A DNA stretch of 64,000 nt from Butyricicoccus pullicaecorum (GCA_018366195.1 JAGZIN010000002.1:1-64000), one strand, 5' to 3'; positions 7,275 to 16,757 are shown, numbered from the stretch's first letter. Numbers and translations are program-made. The notes: generated by a model from the letters alone, not told the origin.

Positions 7275-7640
7275 ATGGAACATAAGATTAAACGCGGCGA
7301 TATTTATTATGCAGACCTCAGTCCGGTAGTTGGCAGTGAGCAGGGTGGGATTCGACCGGTACTTATTGTTCAGAATGATGTTGGAAACCGTCACAGCCCG
7401 ACCGTCATTGCGGCTGCCATCACCTCGCAGGTCAACAAAGCCAAAATGCCGACGCATATTACGCTGGGTGCCAAGAATTTTGGTCTGACGAAGGATTCCG
7501 TGGTGCTCATGGAGCAAATCCGCACACTGGATAAAAAGCGGCTGCGTGAAAAGATGGGTACACTCGATGCAGACCACATGCGCCAAATCGATCAGGCGAT
7601 TGCGGTCAGCTTCGGTCTGGGCGGCTCAGTACAAGGATAG
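7275..7640 (+). CDS. mazF: MazF/NdoA (EndoA) mRNA interferase
   Basis: A 121-residue toxin of the PemK/MazF fold, a sequence-specific endoribonuclease. It shows the diagnostic IKRGDIYYADLSPVVGSEQGG start, the catalytic arginine in GGIRPVLIVQND, the AAITSQ threonine and the C-terminal LMEQIRTLDKKRL helix, all as in Bacillus NdoA. GGAGG lies 7 nt upstream. Gene order ydcC-like - alr - ndoA matches Bacillus, but the ndoAI antitoxin that normally lies between alr and ndoA is absent: only 91 bp separate them. Confidence 0.93.
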   Translation: MEHKIKRGDIYYADLSPVVGSEQGGIRPVLIVQNDVGNRHSPTVIAAAITSQVNKAKMPTHITLGAKNFGLTKDSVVLMEQIRTLDKKRLREKMGTLDADHMRQIDQAIAVSFGLGGSVQG

Positions 7641-7661
7641 AAAGAGAACGGAGTGAATGCG

Positions 7662-8255
7662 ATGAAGCCAATCGAACAGAAGCTAACCATTTCCATTGCC
7701 GCAGTGCTGATGATGTGTCTGCTGGTTTCGGGATATTTTGCAGTTGCGGCGCCGTCCGGCTCGGCAGATGACCCGCTCATTACACAGAGCTATCTGGAAG
7801 CGGTTGTCACACCCAAAGCCATGCAGGCAGCACAAGCCGCGGCAGGGGAACAGGGCAATGCGCTCAGTGCACGAATCAATGCCCTGTCTCAGCAAATCGA
7901 CCGGAAAATTACGGAAGCCGCGGCTGCCTTGGCGTCCGATGAAACCTTTTTGAAGCGTGTGGCGGCAGCAGGAACTGGGACGGCGGCAGACAGCGGCACA
8001 TGGAAATCTCTGACCCTTACAGCGGGACAGAAGGTGTATCTGGCAGTCGGTTCAGAGGTTGTTTTGCGAAGCGGTGCGGCAAACTGCTTTGAGAGCGGAG
8101 AAAAAGGACTGGTCAACCTGTCCGAGGTGGGAGAGCTGACCGAGGGACAGCCCCTTGCGCTTTATGCGCTCTATACGGCAACCACACAATCGAGCGGGTT
8201 TCAGGCATCGGAGCGCACCAAGGTGCTGATTTCCGGAGATTATTCGCTGGGATAA
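7662..8255 (+). CDS. Secreted or membrane-anchored protein of unknown function
   Basis: A 197-residue protein. Residues 8-28 form a hydrophobic segment suited to a signal anchor. A predicted coiled coil follows (about residues 45-90, rich in A, Q, K and L), then a small beta-rich C-terminal domain (TLTAGQKVYLAVGSEVVLR). The start is the ATG at 7662, which has GGAG 8 bases upstream; a GTG at 7653 overlaps that site. It begins 21 bp after mazF and is probably co-transcribed. I do not recognise the family. Confidence 0.7.
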   Translation: MKPIEQKLTISIAAVLMMCLLVSGYFAVAAPSGSADDPLITQSYLEAVVTPKAMQAAQAAAGEQGNALSARINALSQQIDRKITEAAAALASDETFLKRVAAAGTGTAADSGTWKSLTLTAGQKVYLAVGSEVVLRSGAANCFESGEKGLVNLSEVGELTEGQPLALYALYTATTQSSGFQASERTKVLISGDYSLG

Positions 8256-8331
8256 CCGCATAAAATCCATAGAAATGCGTATCGATACAGAGTAGATGCG
8301 CGTTTTCTTTTGCGCGCAAGGAGGGCGGCGT

Positions 8332-8823
8332 ATGAAATGTCCGGTGTTTTATCAAGGGGAACAGGTCGGCTGGGTTTTGACGGAGCAGGTGTCCGGCTGC
8401 GTCAGATGGGAAGCCGTATGCAGGGTGGAGACGAATCGTGTCCTGCGCCTTTATGGAAGGCAGGCAGAGAGAGAGCCGTTTCGAGTCGGCGTGATGGAGC
8501 CGGAGGACGGCGGCAATTTGCACCTTTGCCGCAAGGTTTGGCAAAGTGAGCTGGAGGGGGCAGGCTATGCTGCACTGCCGGATACATACTTTTTAGGGGA
8601 GCAAGGACAAGAGAGACTGCACACAGGAGATGCCAAAATTGATGCCTGTATAGACAGCGGGCAGGTGGTCTGCCGCCTGTGTGATGGTGTGGTCTGTGTA
8701 TCGGCGCCGTTTTCGTCGGCGGAGCCGTGCCCTCTCGCGTTTGCGCTGACGGCGTGCACCGTGGAGCAGGGCAGAGCTGTGCTGCGCGGCAATCGAACAG
8801 GGCTTTTCAAGCCGCGTATTTGA
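8332..8823 (+). CDS. Hypothetical protein
   Basis: A 163-residue, soluble protein with no signal peptide and many scattered cysteines (at least nine). The first half resembles a small beta-strand-rich fold (GEQVGWVLTEQVSGCVRWEA). The ATG at 8332 has GGAGG 7 bases upstream and was preferred to the longer frame from 8296. It lies in the same direction after the mazF cluster. No family recognised. Confidence 0.6.
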   Translation: MKCPVFYQGEQVGWVLTEQVSGCVRWEAVCRVETNRVLRLYGRQAEREPFRVGVMEPEDGGNLHLCRKVWQSELEGAGYAALPDTYFLGEQGQERLHTGDAKIDACIDSGQVVCRLCDGVVCVSAPFSSAEPCPLAFALTACTVEQGRAVLRGNRTGLFKPRI

Positions 8824-8864
8824 TGGTAGAATAGGAGAACTGATAAAAAAAGGAGGTTCTCTGT

Positions 8865-10211
8865 ATGAAACATACCATGGAGCATGAGATTACCCCCGTA
8901 TTCCTGCTGCGTTTTACCCTGCCCTCGATTATCATGATGGTGGTGCTCTCGCTCTACACCGTGGCAGATGGTGTACTGGTCTCGTATTTTGTGGGGACAG
9001 AAGCATTTTCTGCCATCAATGTTGTTTATCCGCTCATGAGTATCGTTGTTGCATTGGGTACCATGTTTGGAACCGGCACGACTGCAATCGTGTCCCGTAA
9101 GCTGGGAGAGGGCGACCGGCAAGGCGCAAATGAGCTGTTTTCCTTTGTGATTGCGGTCACAGTCGGCATTGGGCTGGTGCTGGGTGCGCTGCTCCTGCTG
9201 TTTCTCAAGCCTGTCATTTGGCTGCTGGGTGCCAATGAAGCGCTGTTTCCATACTGCTATCAGTATGCCATGCCGATGTTATGTTTTCTCCCGATGAGTA
9301 TTTTACAAATTCAGTTTCAGTCGCTGATTGTTGCGGCAGGCAAGCCGCAGCTTGGGCTGTGCATGACCATCATCAGTGGTGTGACCAATATTCTTTTGGA
9401 TAGTGTTTTTATGGGCGTATTTCATTGGGGAATTGCGGGCGCGGCAGTTGCAACCGGAATTGGATTTTGTATTCCGGCAGTGTTTGGACTGTGCTATTTT
9501 CGATGGAACCAGAAAGCTGCCTTTCGCCTGATTCGCCCAGTTTCGCACTGGAGACAGCTTGCGGCGGCAGCAGCAAATGGCTCCTCGGAAATGGTGAGCT
9601 ATCTGTCTGAAAGCGTAACGACATTTTTGTTTAATGTGACCATGATGCGTTTGATGGGACAGCAGGGTGTTGCAGCGGTCGCCATTGTGCTCTATGTGGA
9701 TTTTGTGTTGGTTGCCATAAGCCTTGGCTATGCGATGGGAGTCGCTCCCCTCATTAGCTACAACTATGGCAAGGGAGATGCACGGAATATTCGCAAGATT
9801 TTCCACATCAGTCTGATTTCATGCGCGGTCATCGGGGTTTCCATGACGCTGGGCACACATGGACTGGGGGGACGTCTCGCTGCATTTTTTGCACCTGTGG
9901 GCAGTCCTATCTATCGTTTGGCAGTCACAGGTATGGGATATTATGGGCTGAGCTATCTGATGAAAGGAACCAATCTGTTTGCGTCTGCACTCTTTACTGC
10001 GTTTGGAAACGGACGTGTTTCCGCAGCCCTATCCTTTTTGCGGACACTCGTGTTCCTTGCCGGAAGTATCCTGACTATGGCGGCGCTTTTTGGGGTGATT
10101 GGGGTCTGGTGTGCAGCTCCGGTGGCAGAAACCCTTGCCCTTAGCGTATCCCTGTTCTGTATCGTCCGGTATCGAGATGTCTATCCGTATACAAGCCGCT
10201 TCGGCAGCTGA
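8865..10211 (+). CDS. MATE-family efflux transporter
   Basis: A 448-residue, 12-helix antiporter of the multidrug and toxic compound extrusion family (NorM/DinF-like branch), with two related six-helix halves (about residues 10-225 and 235-440). These proteins export cationic drugs or metabolites using Na+ or H+ gradients. The start has AAGGAGG 8 bases upstream. It is a single gene, ending at a hairpin terminator. Substrate is not predictable. Confidence 0.92.
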   Translation: MKHTMEHEITPVFLLRFTLPSIIMMVVLSLYTVADGVLVSYFVGTEAFSAINVVYPLMSIVVALGTMFGTGTTAIVSRKLGEGDRQGANELFSFVIAVTVGIGLVLGALLLLFLKPVIWLLGANEALFPYCYQYAMPMLCFLPMSILQIQFQSLIVAAGKPQLGLCMTIISGVTNILLDSVFMGVFHWGIAGAAVATGIGFCIPAVFGLCYFRWNQKAAFRLIRPVSHWRQLAAAAANGSSEMVSYLSESVTTFLFNVTMMRLMGQQGVAAVAIVLYVDFVLVAISLGYAMGVAPLISYNYGKGDARNIRKIFHISLISCAVIGVSMTLGTHGLGGRLAAFFAPVGSPIYRLAVTGMGYYGLSYLMKGTNLFASALFTAFGNGRVSAALSFLRTLVFLAGSILTMAALFGVIGVWCAAPVAETLALSVSLFCIVRYRDVYPYTSRFGS

Positions 10212-10233
10212 GCCGATTGAGATTGGAGTTTAT

Positions 10234-10283
10234 CCGCCTTCCGCTGTATCCGTTGGATACGGTGGAAGGCGGCTTTGCTTTTT
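10234..10283 (+). terminator. Terminator of the MATE gene
   Basis: CCGCCTTCC / GGAAGGCGG outer stem with an inner GTATCC/GGATAC stem, followed by CTTTGCTTTTT. Confidence 0.85.
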
Positions 10284-10479
10284 CCGTAAAATTTTTCTGC
10301 GCCGCCTGCCTGTGTGCCGAAGCACAGGACAAGAATGGAGAAATAGGGAATATGGTGGCGTATTTTGACAGAAATATGTGTGAAGTGTAGGTGGACTTAC
10401 GGAATATACAGACAATGTGTATAAAAAATGCAGTAAAAAATTGATAAAAATAGAAGTGGAAAAAATAGGAAGCAATGTC

Positions 10480-10485
10480 TATAAT
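10480..10485 (+). promoter_or_regulatory. Possible -10 box of the hexosaminidase gene
   Basis: TATAAT at 10480-10485 in an A+T-rich stretch, about 120 bp before the start codon. No clear -35 is seen at the right spacing. The 10284-10479 region holds nothing else I can identify. Confidence 0.35.
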
Positions 10486-10550
10486 ATACCTGTAAGTAGA
10501 TGAAAACCTGCTTTTCGGGCTTAAAAAGTCTGATGATGGACGTTTTTGCG

Positions 10551-10577
10551 GCAAATCAGGAGGTGCTCCTGATTTGC
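10551..10577 (+). promoter_or_regulatory. Perfect hairpin in the hexosaminidase leader
   Basis: GCAAATCAGGAG / CTCCTGATTTGC, a perfect 12-bp inverted repeat with a 3-nt loop (GTG), 28 bp before the start codon. No T run follows, so it is not a terminator. It could be an operator or an mRNA stabilising or occluding hairpin; its AGGAG is a decoy Shine-Dalgarno. Confidence 0.6.
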
Positions 10578-10604
10578 AGAAAGAAAAAGAATGAGGTGAT
10601 TTGG

Positions 10605-13600
10605 GTGAATCATAGCTTTTATAAAAAAGCCATTTGCCTGCTGCTGGCTTCCAGCGTGACATTTGGACCGGCGGTTGGACCGCTTTCGGCACATGCTTTG
10701 GAGGAGCTGTCTGCACAAATGGCAGACCAAATGACAGAGCTGCCCCCAACGCAGGACGGAAGTTCTCTCCCGATGATGGAGCTGACTCCCGCACAGGGCA
10801 CAGAATCTACACCGGCAGCACCGGAAAAGCCAATGACAGACGAAGACCAGGCAGAGAAGCCTGTGGAACCGGAAAAACAGCCGCAGACTCCCGCAGAACA
10901 GGACGAGCAGCCGCAGGCTCCCGCAGAACAGGACGAGCAGCCGCAGGCTCCCGCAGAACAGGACGAGCCGTCCAAGCTGCCGGAACAGGAGCTTCCGGCA
11001 TTTACTGGCAAGAATCTGGCACAGGAACAGGGGGTTCAGGTCAGTGCTTCGCATACAGCGGAAGGCTCTGACGCAGCGCATGCGCGAGATGGGCAAGGCG
11101 ATTCTGCGTGGAAGGCGGAGGCACAGGACGGGCAAGTGTCTCTCTCCTATGATTTGAAGGGACTCTGTGCACTGGAAGGTGTACAGATACAGTGGGAGTC
11201 TACGGACTCTATTCGGGAGTATTTTGTAGAAACCTCCATCAATGGAGATGATTGGGACACACAGATACATCACACAAGTGCACCGGCACAGAAAGACGAA
11301 CGGATTCCTTTCCAGAATGAGGTGGAAGCACAGCATATTCGTCTGCGCCTTGTTACCACAGAGGACAGCTCCGCTGTTGCTGTGCAGGAGCTTGGGGTAT
11401 ATGGAAATAAGAAGCCTTCAGCGCCGGTTCTCATGCAGTCGGCTGAGGCGCTTCCTGCCGGCACGAATTTAGCACGTCAGGAAGGCGTTACTGCACAGGC
11501 AAGTAATGTAGAAGCCAATACGCAGTTCAATGCAGACAAAGCGCGTGATGGTGACCGCACGAGCAAGGGCTCGCGCTGGGCAACTGATGTGGGTGCATCT
11601 AAGCCGACCATTACCTATGACTTGGGACAGACACGCACCATTGGCGGCGTTGTCATTTACTGGGAACAGTCCAGCGCATCGCATTATTTCGTTGAAACTT
11701 CTACAGATGGAAATGATTGGAAAGTACAGAAAGAACTAAATCAAAAGGTTCCGGCGGACAATCTGGTAGAAAAGATTGACTTTGCTGCACCTGTACAGGC
11801 GCAGCATATCCGTGTACGTGTGGAAGAATATTCGTCAACGAGCTGGAACAATGTTGCCATGTATGAGTTTGAGGTCTATCAAGAAGCACCGAGCACCATC
11901 AAGGACGCTTCCTCTGTGGCAGAAGGTATCAAGCCGCGAGCAGAAGACGGCAAGCTTGTCTATGATACAGCAGACGGGTTTGATGTCACTGTTTCTGCAA
12001 ATTATGAGCAGGTAATTGGAAAAGATGGAACAATTTATCAGCCGCTCGTAGATATGACGGTCAATCTCGATGTTGAGGTCGTCAATCAGCAGGATGAAAG
12101 AGATACCGCGGTCAGAACTATTCCTTTTCAGGTAAAGGGTCAGCATACAGAGAACGAAGGCAATGAAAAGCCTGCTGTCATTCCGGAGCTGACGGAGTGG
12201 TACAGCACAGCCGAACAGCAGGGAAAAACCTTTGCTCTGACAGAGGGCAGCCGCATTGTTTGTGCAGACACCGCACTCCAGTCCGTTGCACAGGAGCTGC
12301 AAAAGGACGTACAGGCATTGTTTGGCTTCCAGCCGGAAATTGTTTCCGACGGAGCACAGGCAGAGGATATTGTTCTGTCCCTTGAATCGGATTTGCCGGG
12401 CTTTGATGAGGAAACCTATCAAATGACCGTAACCGAACAGGTAGAACTCAAGGCCACGGATAAAGTGGGCATTTATTGGGGCACCCGTTCGGTGCTGCAG
12501 GCGCTGATGCTGAGCGGACAGGCGCGCACCATTGCACAGGGTACAGCGAGAGATTATCCGGAGTTTCAGCTGCGCGGATTTATGCTGGACGTGGGACGTA
12601 AGCCGTTCTCGATGGATATGCTGCAAGAGGTTGTTAAGAACATGTCGTGGTTCAAGCTCAATGACTTCCATGTACATTTGAGTGACAACCTGATTTTCAT
12701 GGAGGACTATGTAGACAACACCGACGAGGAGGGCTGGCCCAACAAGGCGTGGGAAGCCTACTCTGGCTACCGTCTGGAGTATACCCCGGGCGAAGATGGA
12801 AAAACACCAGCATCTAAGGATTATCATTACAGCAAGCAGGAGTTCCGCAACTTTGTGGAAGAATCTGCTGCACTCGGCATCAACATCGTGCCGGAATTGG
12901 ACGTGCCGGCACATGCACTGGCATTGACACAGACCTTCCGCGACACGGCTTTGGTCAAGGGGCAGAATAAGAGACCGTGGATTGACCATGTGGATATTTC
13001 CAAGCAGGAAAATATTGACTTTGTCAAGACGGTATACGACAATTATTTAGATGATAATACATTTGCACCGAACAGTGTGGTACATATCGGCGCAGATGAA
13101 TTCTATGACAGCCATGACGCCTACCGAACCTTCCTCAAGCAGATGATGCAGCACATGAAGGATAAGAACCGCACACTGCGCGTATGGGGCAGTCTGACTC
13201 AGATGAGCAGCGATACCATTGAGGTCACCCCCGAGGAAGCCGAGGGCGTGCAGATGAATATTTGGAGTCTGGGCTGGGCGAATCCAAAGGAAATGTATGA
13301 TATGGGATTTGACCTTATCAATACCCTAGATGGAAGCCTGTATATGGTGCCAAATGGCAAGGGCAACAAGGGAGCGTATGGTGACTATCTCAATGCGAAG
13401 AATCTCTATGAGACATGGACGCCAAACAACATTGGCAACACTGTCATTCCGGCAGGCTCGGAGCACATGTTGGGTGCAACCTTTGCAATCTGGCAGGACA
13501 ACATTGATACACGTGCCGCTGGTATTGACGAGGTGGATACCTTTGTACGCTTCTACGATGCGATGATTCCGCTGAGTGTTAAGATGTGGGGCGAGGCAGG

Positions 13601-15893
13601 TGAGTTGGACCGCACCTTTGAAGAGATGAAGCAGGACGCCGATACCATTGGTTTGGCGCCGAACAGCAATCCGCTGTTTGAAGTGAAAAATAAGTCCGGA
13701 ACCATAGAAGCCATGCGCTATGAATTTGATGGCGCACAAGACTCCTCAGGCAATGGCAGAGATTTGACGCTGCATAATGCGGATATCAAAGAGAGTGCGT
13801 TGCAGCTTCATGGCAAAGAAAGCTATGCTGAGGTTGGCGGCGGAATCGAGAAGCTGGGCTGGGATACCGACCTTACATTCCGCGTGAAGAAAAGCTCTGG
13901 TGGACCAGATGAGCAGATTTTGTTTGAAGCAGACCATGCTTATGATGAATATGCAATCAAGGCAATTCGGGACGAGGATTATCCCAGTGAGTGGAAACTG
14001 GGCTTTTCGAGAGAACTTTATGATTATGTGTTCGATGTCAGGCTCCCGCAGGAGGAGTGGGTCACTTTGACACTGCACAATGCAGACGGCAATACCACAC
14101 TTTCGGTCAATGGCAGCGACCCAATCAGTGCGGTGGGTTCTTTCCTGCCGGACAGAAATTCCAATACCCGCTTTATGGGTAAAACTGGAATCACACATTC
14201 CTCCTTTGCTATGCCGATTGCTCGAATCGGCAGCAAGACCAATGCGTTTGTAGGTCAAATTGATGACATTGTTGTTGGCGGTGCGCAGGGAGGAACCGAT
14301 TCGTCTCAGAGCGATAAATATGATGTTCCGCGTACTGAGATGACAGCCACCGCGGGCAGCGTTCAGCCGAATAATGGTGAGGCACAACTTGCCATTGACG
14401 GAGATCCGGCTACTTTGTGGCATACCAAGTGGGGCGAATCCTGCTCAGATGAGAATGCGTGGCTAGAGCTGAGGCTCAATCAGCCGACAGAAATCAATGC
14501 ATTGCGCTATCTGCCGCGTCCGGAAGGAGTCAACGGAACCATTAAAACCTATAAAATTCAGGTCAAGGAAAACGAGGCAGACCCATGGAAGGACGTTGCA
14601 AGCGGGACATGGAGCACCTCTGCCGGCTGGAAGCTTGCTGCATTTGATGCGGTTACCGCGCAGTATGTGCGCCTGATTGGTGTGGAAACCCTGTCAGACA
14701 GCAAGACAAAGTTTGTTTCCGCGGCAGAAGTGCGTGTGTGCAAGCCCATAGATTTGGCGCAGGAAGCAACCATTTCATTGCCTCAGGAAAGCTATCCGAC
14801 GGTGAACGGTCAGGCAACACCAAAGCCAGTCGTAAAGCTTACCGATGGGAATGTTGTGCTGCGGGAAGGCCGTGACTACACCTTGTCCTATGAGAACCAT
14901 ACCGCAGCAGGAACCGGAACGGTCATTGCAACTGGTATGGGACGATTCAAAGGCAACGTAAGCACGACCTATACCATTACCGATTCCGGCAGACATAGCG
15001 TGGTATTCCATATTGATGGAGACCGAAAAGAAACCATACAAATTCCTGATGGCGGCTGGGTATCTGAGCCGGAAGAACCGAATAAGAGCGGATATACCTT
15101 CCTAGGCTGGTATACAGATTTCAATTGCAAAACGCCGTATGAATTTGGAACACCAGTTAAGTCGAATCTTGACCTCTACGCAGGCTGGAGAGAGCGCCGC
15201 TCCGATAGCAGCAGCGACAAGCCGGACAAGAAGCCCGAGGAAAAACCGGAGCAAAAACCAGAGGATAAGCCGAGCGAGCAGACCAAGCCGGAATCCGGAA
15301 TCACACCGGCAGCCCCAATTGTGCAGACCGTTCCGGCAAATCCGGAAACCGTCAAGCCGTTTACCGACCTCAATGGACATTGGGGAAAGGACGCCATTGC
15401 ATGGGCGGTGACCAATCATTTGTTCAGCGGCGTTTCGGAAAAGTCCTTTGCGCCGGATACTGCGATGACACGTGGTATGCTGGTGACCGTGCTGCATCGT
15501 CTGAGCGGAACACCGGCATCTACTGGCGGCAAGGTCTTTACAGATGTGCCTGCAAACTCCTATTTTGAGAAGGCTGTTGCATGGGCATCTCAAATCAATC
15601 TGGTTCTGGGGGTTGGCGAAGGGAAATTTGCACCCAGTACCAATATAACGAGAGAACAGCTTGCTGTGACCCTGTACAAGTTTGCTGGACAGCCCAAGAG
15701 CACCGGAACTGCAAGCGCAGGCTTCCAAGATGCGGCACAGGTCAGCGACTGGGCAAAGTCTGCTATGGATTGGGCATTGCAGGAGGGCTTGATTCAGGGC
15801 GCTGGAGCTGGTTCTCTGGCACCCAAGCAGCAGGCAACTCGTGCACAGGTTGCAACAATCCTGATGCGTTTTGACCAGCTTCTGAAAAAATAA
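10605..15893 (+). CDS. SLH-anchored multidomain beta-N-acetylhexosaminidase (GH20)
   Basis: A 1762-residue secreted surface enzyme that removes terminal GlcNAc/GalNAc from glycans. Order (residues from the GTG start): signal peptide ending SAHA (1-31), a P/E/Q-rich stretch with three 10-residue repeats, two F5/8C (CBM32-like) domains (about 135-270, 286-425), GH20b (about 530-650), GH20 barrel (650-1000) with catalytic pair D831-E832 in HIGADEF, a LamG/concanavalin-like domain (1035-1225), a third F5/8C domain (1244-1380), an Ig-like and a Listeria-Bacteroides repeat (about 1465-1527), a K/P/E linker, and three SLH motifs (1580-1762) for cell-wall attachment. The GTG has GAGGTG upstream; longer in-frame starts would bury the signal peptide. 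It stands alone but fits the nan operon and PTS elsewhere in the window. Confidence 0.93.
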   Translation: MNHSFYKKAICLLLASSVTFGPAVGPLSAHALEELSAQMADQMTELPPTQDGSSLPMMELTPAQGTESTPAAPEKPMTDEDQAEKPVEPEKQPQTPAEQDEQPQAPAEQDEQPQAPAEQDEPSKLPEQELPAFTGKNLAQEQGVQVSASHTAEGSDAAHARDGQGDSAWKAEAQDGQVSLSYDLKGLCALEGVQIQWESTDSIREYFVETSINGDDWDTQIHHTSAPAQKDERIPFQNEVEAQHIRLRLVTTEDSSAVAVQELGVYGNKKPSAPVLMQSAEALPAGTNLARQEGVTAQASNVEANTQFNADKARDGDRTSKGSRWATDVGASKPTITYDLGQTRTIGGVVIYWEQSSASHYFVETSTDGNDWKVQKELNQKVPADNLVEKIDFAAPVQAQHIRVRVEEYSSTSWNNVAMYEFEVYQEAPSTIKDASSVAEGIKPRAEDGKLVYDTADGFDVTVSANYEQVIGKDGTIYQPLVDMTVNLDVEVVNQQDERDTAVRTIPFQVKGQHTENEGNEKPAVIPELTEWYSTAEQQGKTFALTEGSRIVCADTALQSVAQELQKDVQALFGFQPEIVSDGAQAEDIVLSLESDLPGFDEETYQMTVTEQVELKATDKVGIYWGTRSVLQALMLSGQARTIAQGTARDYPEFQLRGFMLDVGRKPFSMDMLQEVVKNMSWFKLNDFHVHLSDNLIFMEDYVDNTDEEGWPNKAWEAYSGYRLEYTPGEDGKTPASKDYHYSKQEFRNFVEESAALGINIVPELDVPAHALALTQTFRDTALVKGQNKRPWIDHVDISKQENIDFVKTVYDNYLDDNTFAPNSVVHIGADEFYDSHDAYRTFLKQMMQHMKDKNRTLRVWGSLTQMSSDTIEVTPEEAEGVQMNIWSLGWANPKEMYDMGFDLINTLDGSLYMVPNGKGNKGAYGDYLNAKNLYETWTPNNIGNTVIPAGSEHMLGATFAIWQDNIDTRAAGIDEVDTFVRFYDAMIPLSVKMWGEAGELDRTFEEMKQDADTIGLAPNSNPLFEVKNKSGTIEAMRYEFDGAQDSSGNGRDLTLHNADIKESALQLHGKESYAEVGGGIEKLGWDTDLTFRVKKSSGGPDEQILFEADHAYDEYAIKAIRDEDYPSEWKLGFSRELYDYVFDVRLPQEEWVTLTLHNADGNTTLSVNGSDPISAVGSFLPDRNSNTRFMGKTGITHSSFAMPIARIGSKTNAFVGQIDDIVVGGAQGGTDSSQSDKYDVPRTEMTATAGSVQPNNGEAQLAIDGDPATLWHTKWGESCSDENAWLELRLNQPTEINALRYLPRPEGVNGTIKTYKIQVKENEADPWKDVASGTWSTSAGWKLAAFDAVTAQYVRLIGVETLSDSKTKFVSAAEVRVCKPIDLAQEATISLPQESYPTVNGQATPKPVVKLTDGNVVLREGRDYTLSYENHTAAGTGTVIATGMGRFKGNVSTTYTITDSGRHSVVFHIDGDRKETIQIPDGGWVSEPEEPNKSGYTFLGWYTDFNCKTPYEFGTPVKSNLDLYAGWRERRSDSSSDKPDKKPEEKPEQKPEDKPSEQTKPESGITPAAPIVQTVPANPETVKPFTDLNGHWGKDAIAWAVTNHLFSGVSEKSFAPDTAMTRGMLVTVLHRLSGTPASTGGKVFTDVPANSYFEKAVAWASQINLVLGVGEGKFAPSTNITREQLAVTLYKFAGQPKSTGTASAGFQDAAQVSDWAKSAMDWALQEGLIQGAGAGSLAPKQQATRAQVATILMRFDQLLKK
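10878..10967 (+). repeat. Three tandem 30-bp repeats
   Basis: Three near-identical 30-bp units inside the hexosaminidase gene encode QPQAPAEQDE-type decapeptides. The first unit differs by one base (actccc versus gctccc). They form an extended spacer after the signal peptide and are likely to vary in copy number. Confidence 0.9.
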
Positions 15894-15923
15894 TATAAAC
15901 ATTGCTTCCTCTAAGCGTATCCC

Positions 15924-15966
15924 AAAGAGCAGTATTCGGTATTGATACCGGATACTGCTCTTTACA
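15924..15966 (+). terminator. Terminator of the hexosaminidase gene
   Basis: AAAGAGCAGTATTCGGTAT / ATACCGGATACTGCTCTTT long hairpin (one G-T pair) followed by TTTACATTG; it lies 30 bp after the stop codon. Confidence 0.75.
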
Positions 15967-16023
15967 TTGTCCCAAAATCATCGTATACTGAAGAAAACGC
16001 AAACAGGGTTCCATGGAGGGTGT

Positions 16024-16692
16024 ATGCAGGAGTTTTTGCTTGGTAAGAATGTATTGTTTCAGGGAATCGAGCCGCAGGAAATCGAGGCACTGATGCATTG
16101 CCTGCGTCCGATACAGCGCAGATATCAGAAAAATGAGGTCATCTGGCAGGAGGGAGACTGTGTGCATACCGTCGGTATGGTCACACAGGGCAAGGTACTG
16201 ATTCTGCGTGATGATTTTTGGGGCAACCGCAGTATTCTGGGAGAAGCTGCCGCAGGCGATATTTTTGGAGAATCCTATGCCTGTGCGCCGGGACAGCCGG
16301 TTGCCGTGAGCGTAATGGCGGCAGAGGATACCACGGTGATATTTTTGGAAATCGCGCAGGCGCTGGCGGTGTGCGGACAGGCGTGCACCTTTCATCTGCG
16401 CTTGATTCAAAATTTGATGCAGATATTGGCACAAAAGAATTTGATGCTGTCGCGTAAAATCGATCATATTTCCAGACGCACCACCCGAGAAAAGCTGCTG
16501 GCGTATTTATCCTATCACGCGCAGGCACAGGGCAGCTCTACCTTTGATATTCCGTTCAATCGGCAGGAGCTTGCCGATTATCTGTCGGTAGACCGAAGCG
16601 CCCTTTCGCAAGAACTGGGCAAAATGAAGCGAGATGGATTGGTGGATTTTTCCCGCAGCCATTTCACACTGCGTTCTGGTGATATGACGTAA
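16024..16692 (+). CDS. Crp/Fnr-family transcriptional regulator
   Basis: A 222-residue regulator. The N-terminal cyclic-nucleotide-binding-like beta barrel (about residues 15-120) includes the GDIFGESYA motif, followed by the dimer helix and a C-terminal winged HTH (about 150-215) with the FNRQELADYLSVDRSALSQ helix-turn-helix. No N-terminal four-cysteine cluster is present, so it is unlikely to be a true Fnr iron-sulfur sensor; it is closer to Clostridial Crp-like proteins with unknown effectors. The ATG at 16024 has GGAGG just upstream, although spacing is short. Monocistronic with a downstream terminator. Confidence 0.88.
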   Translation: MQEFLLGKNVLFQGIEPQEIEALMHCLRPIQRRYQKNEVIWQEGDCVHTVGMVTQGKVLILRDDFWGNRSILGEAAAGDIFGESYACAPGQPVAVSVMAAEDTTVIFLEIAQALAVCGQACTFHLRLIQNLMQILAQKNLMLSRKIDHISRRTTREKLLAYLSYHAQAQGSSTFDIPFNRQELADYLSVDRSALSQELGKMKRDGLVDFSRSHFTLRSGDMT

Positions 16693-16757
16693 GCAAGCAA
16701 ATTTTCGAAGCCGTCTGAAGGGGTTCTCCCCCTATTTCCGCACGAAGGTTCGCAAAT

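Noticed and set aside
11835..12989. 384-residue minus-strand open frame inside the hexosaminidase
   Set aside because: Antisense to the GH20 region; no ribosome binding site or recognisable domain.
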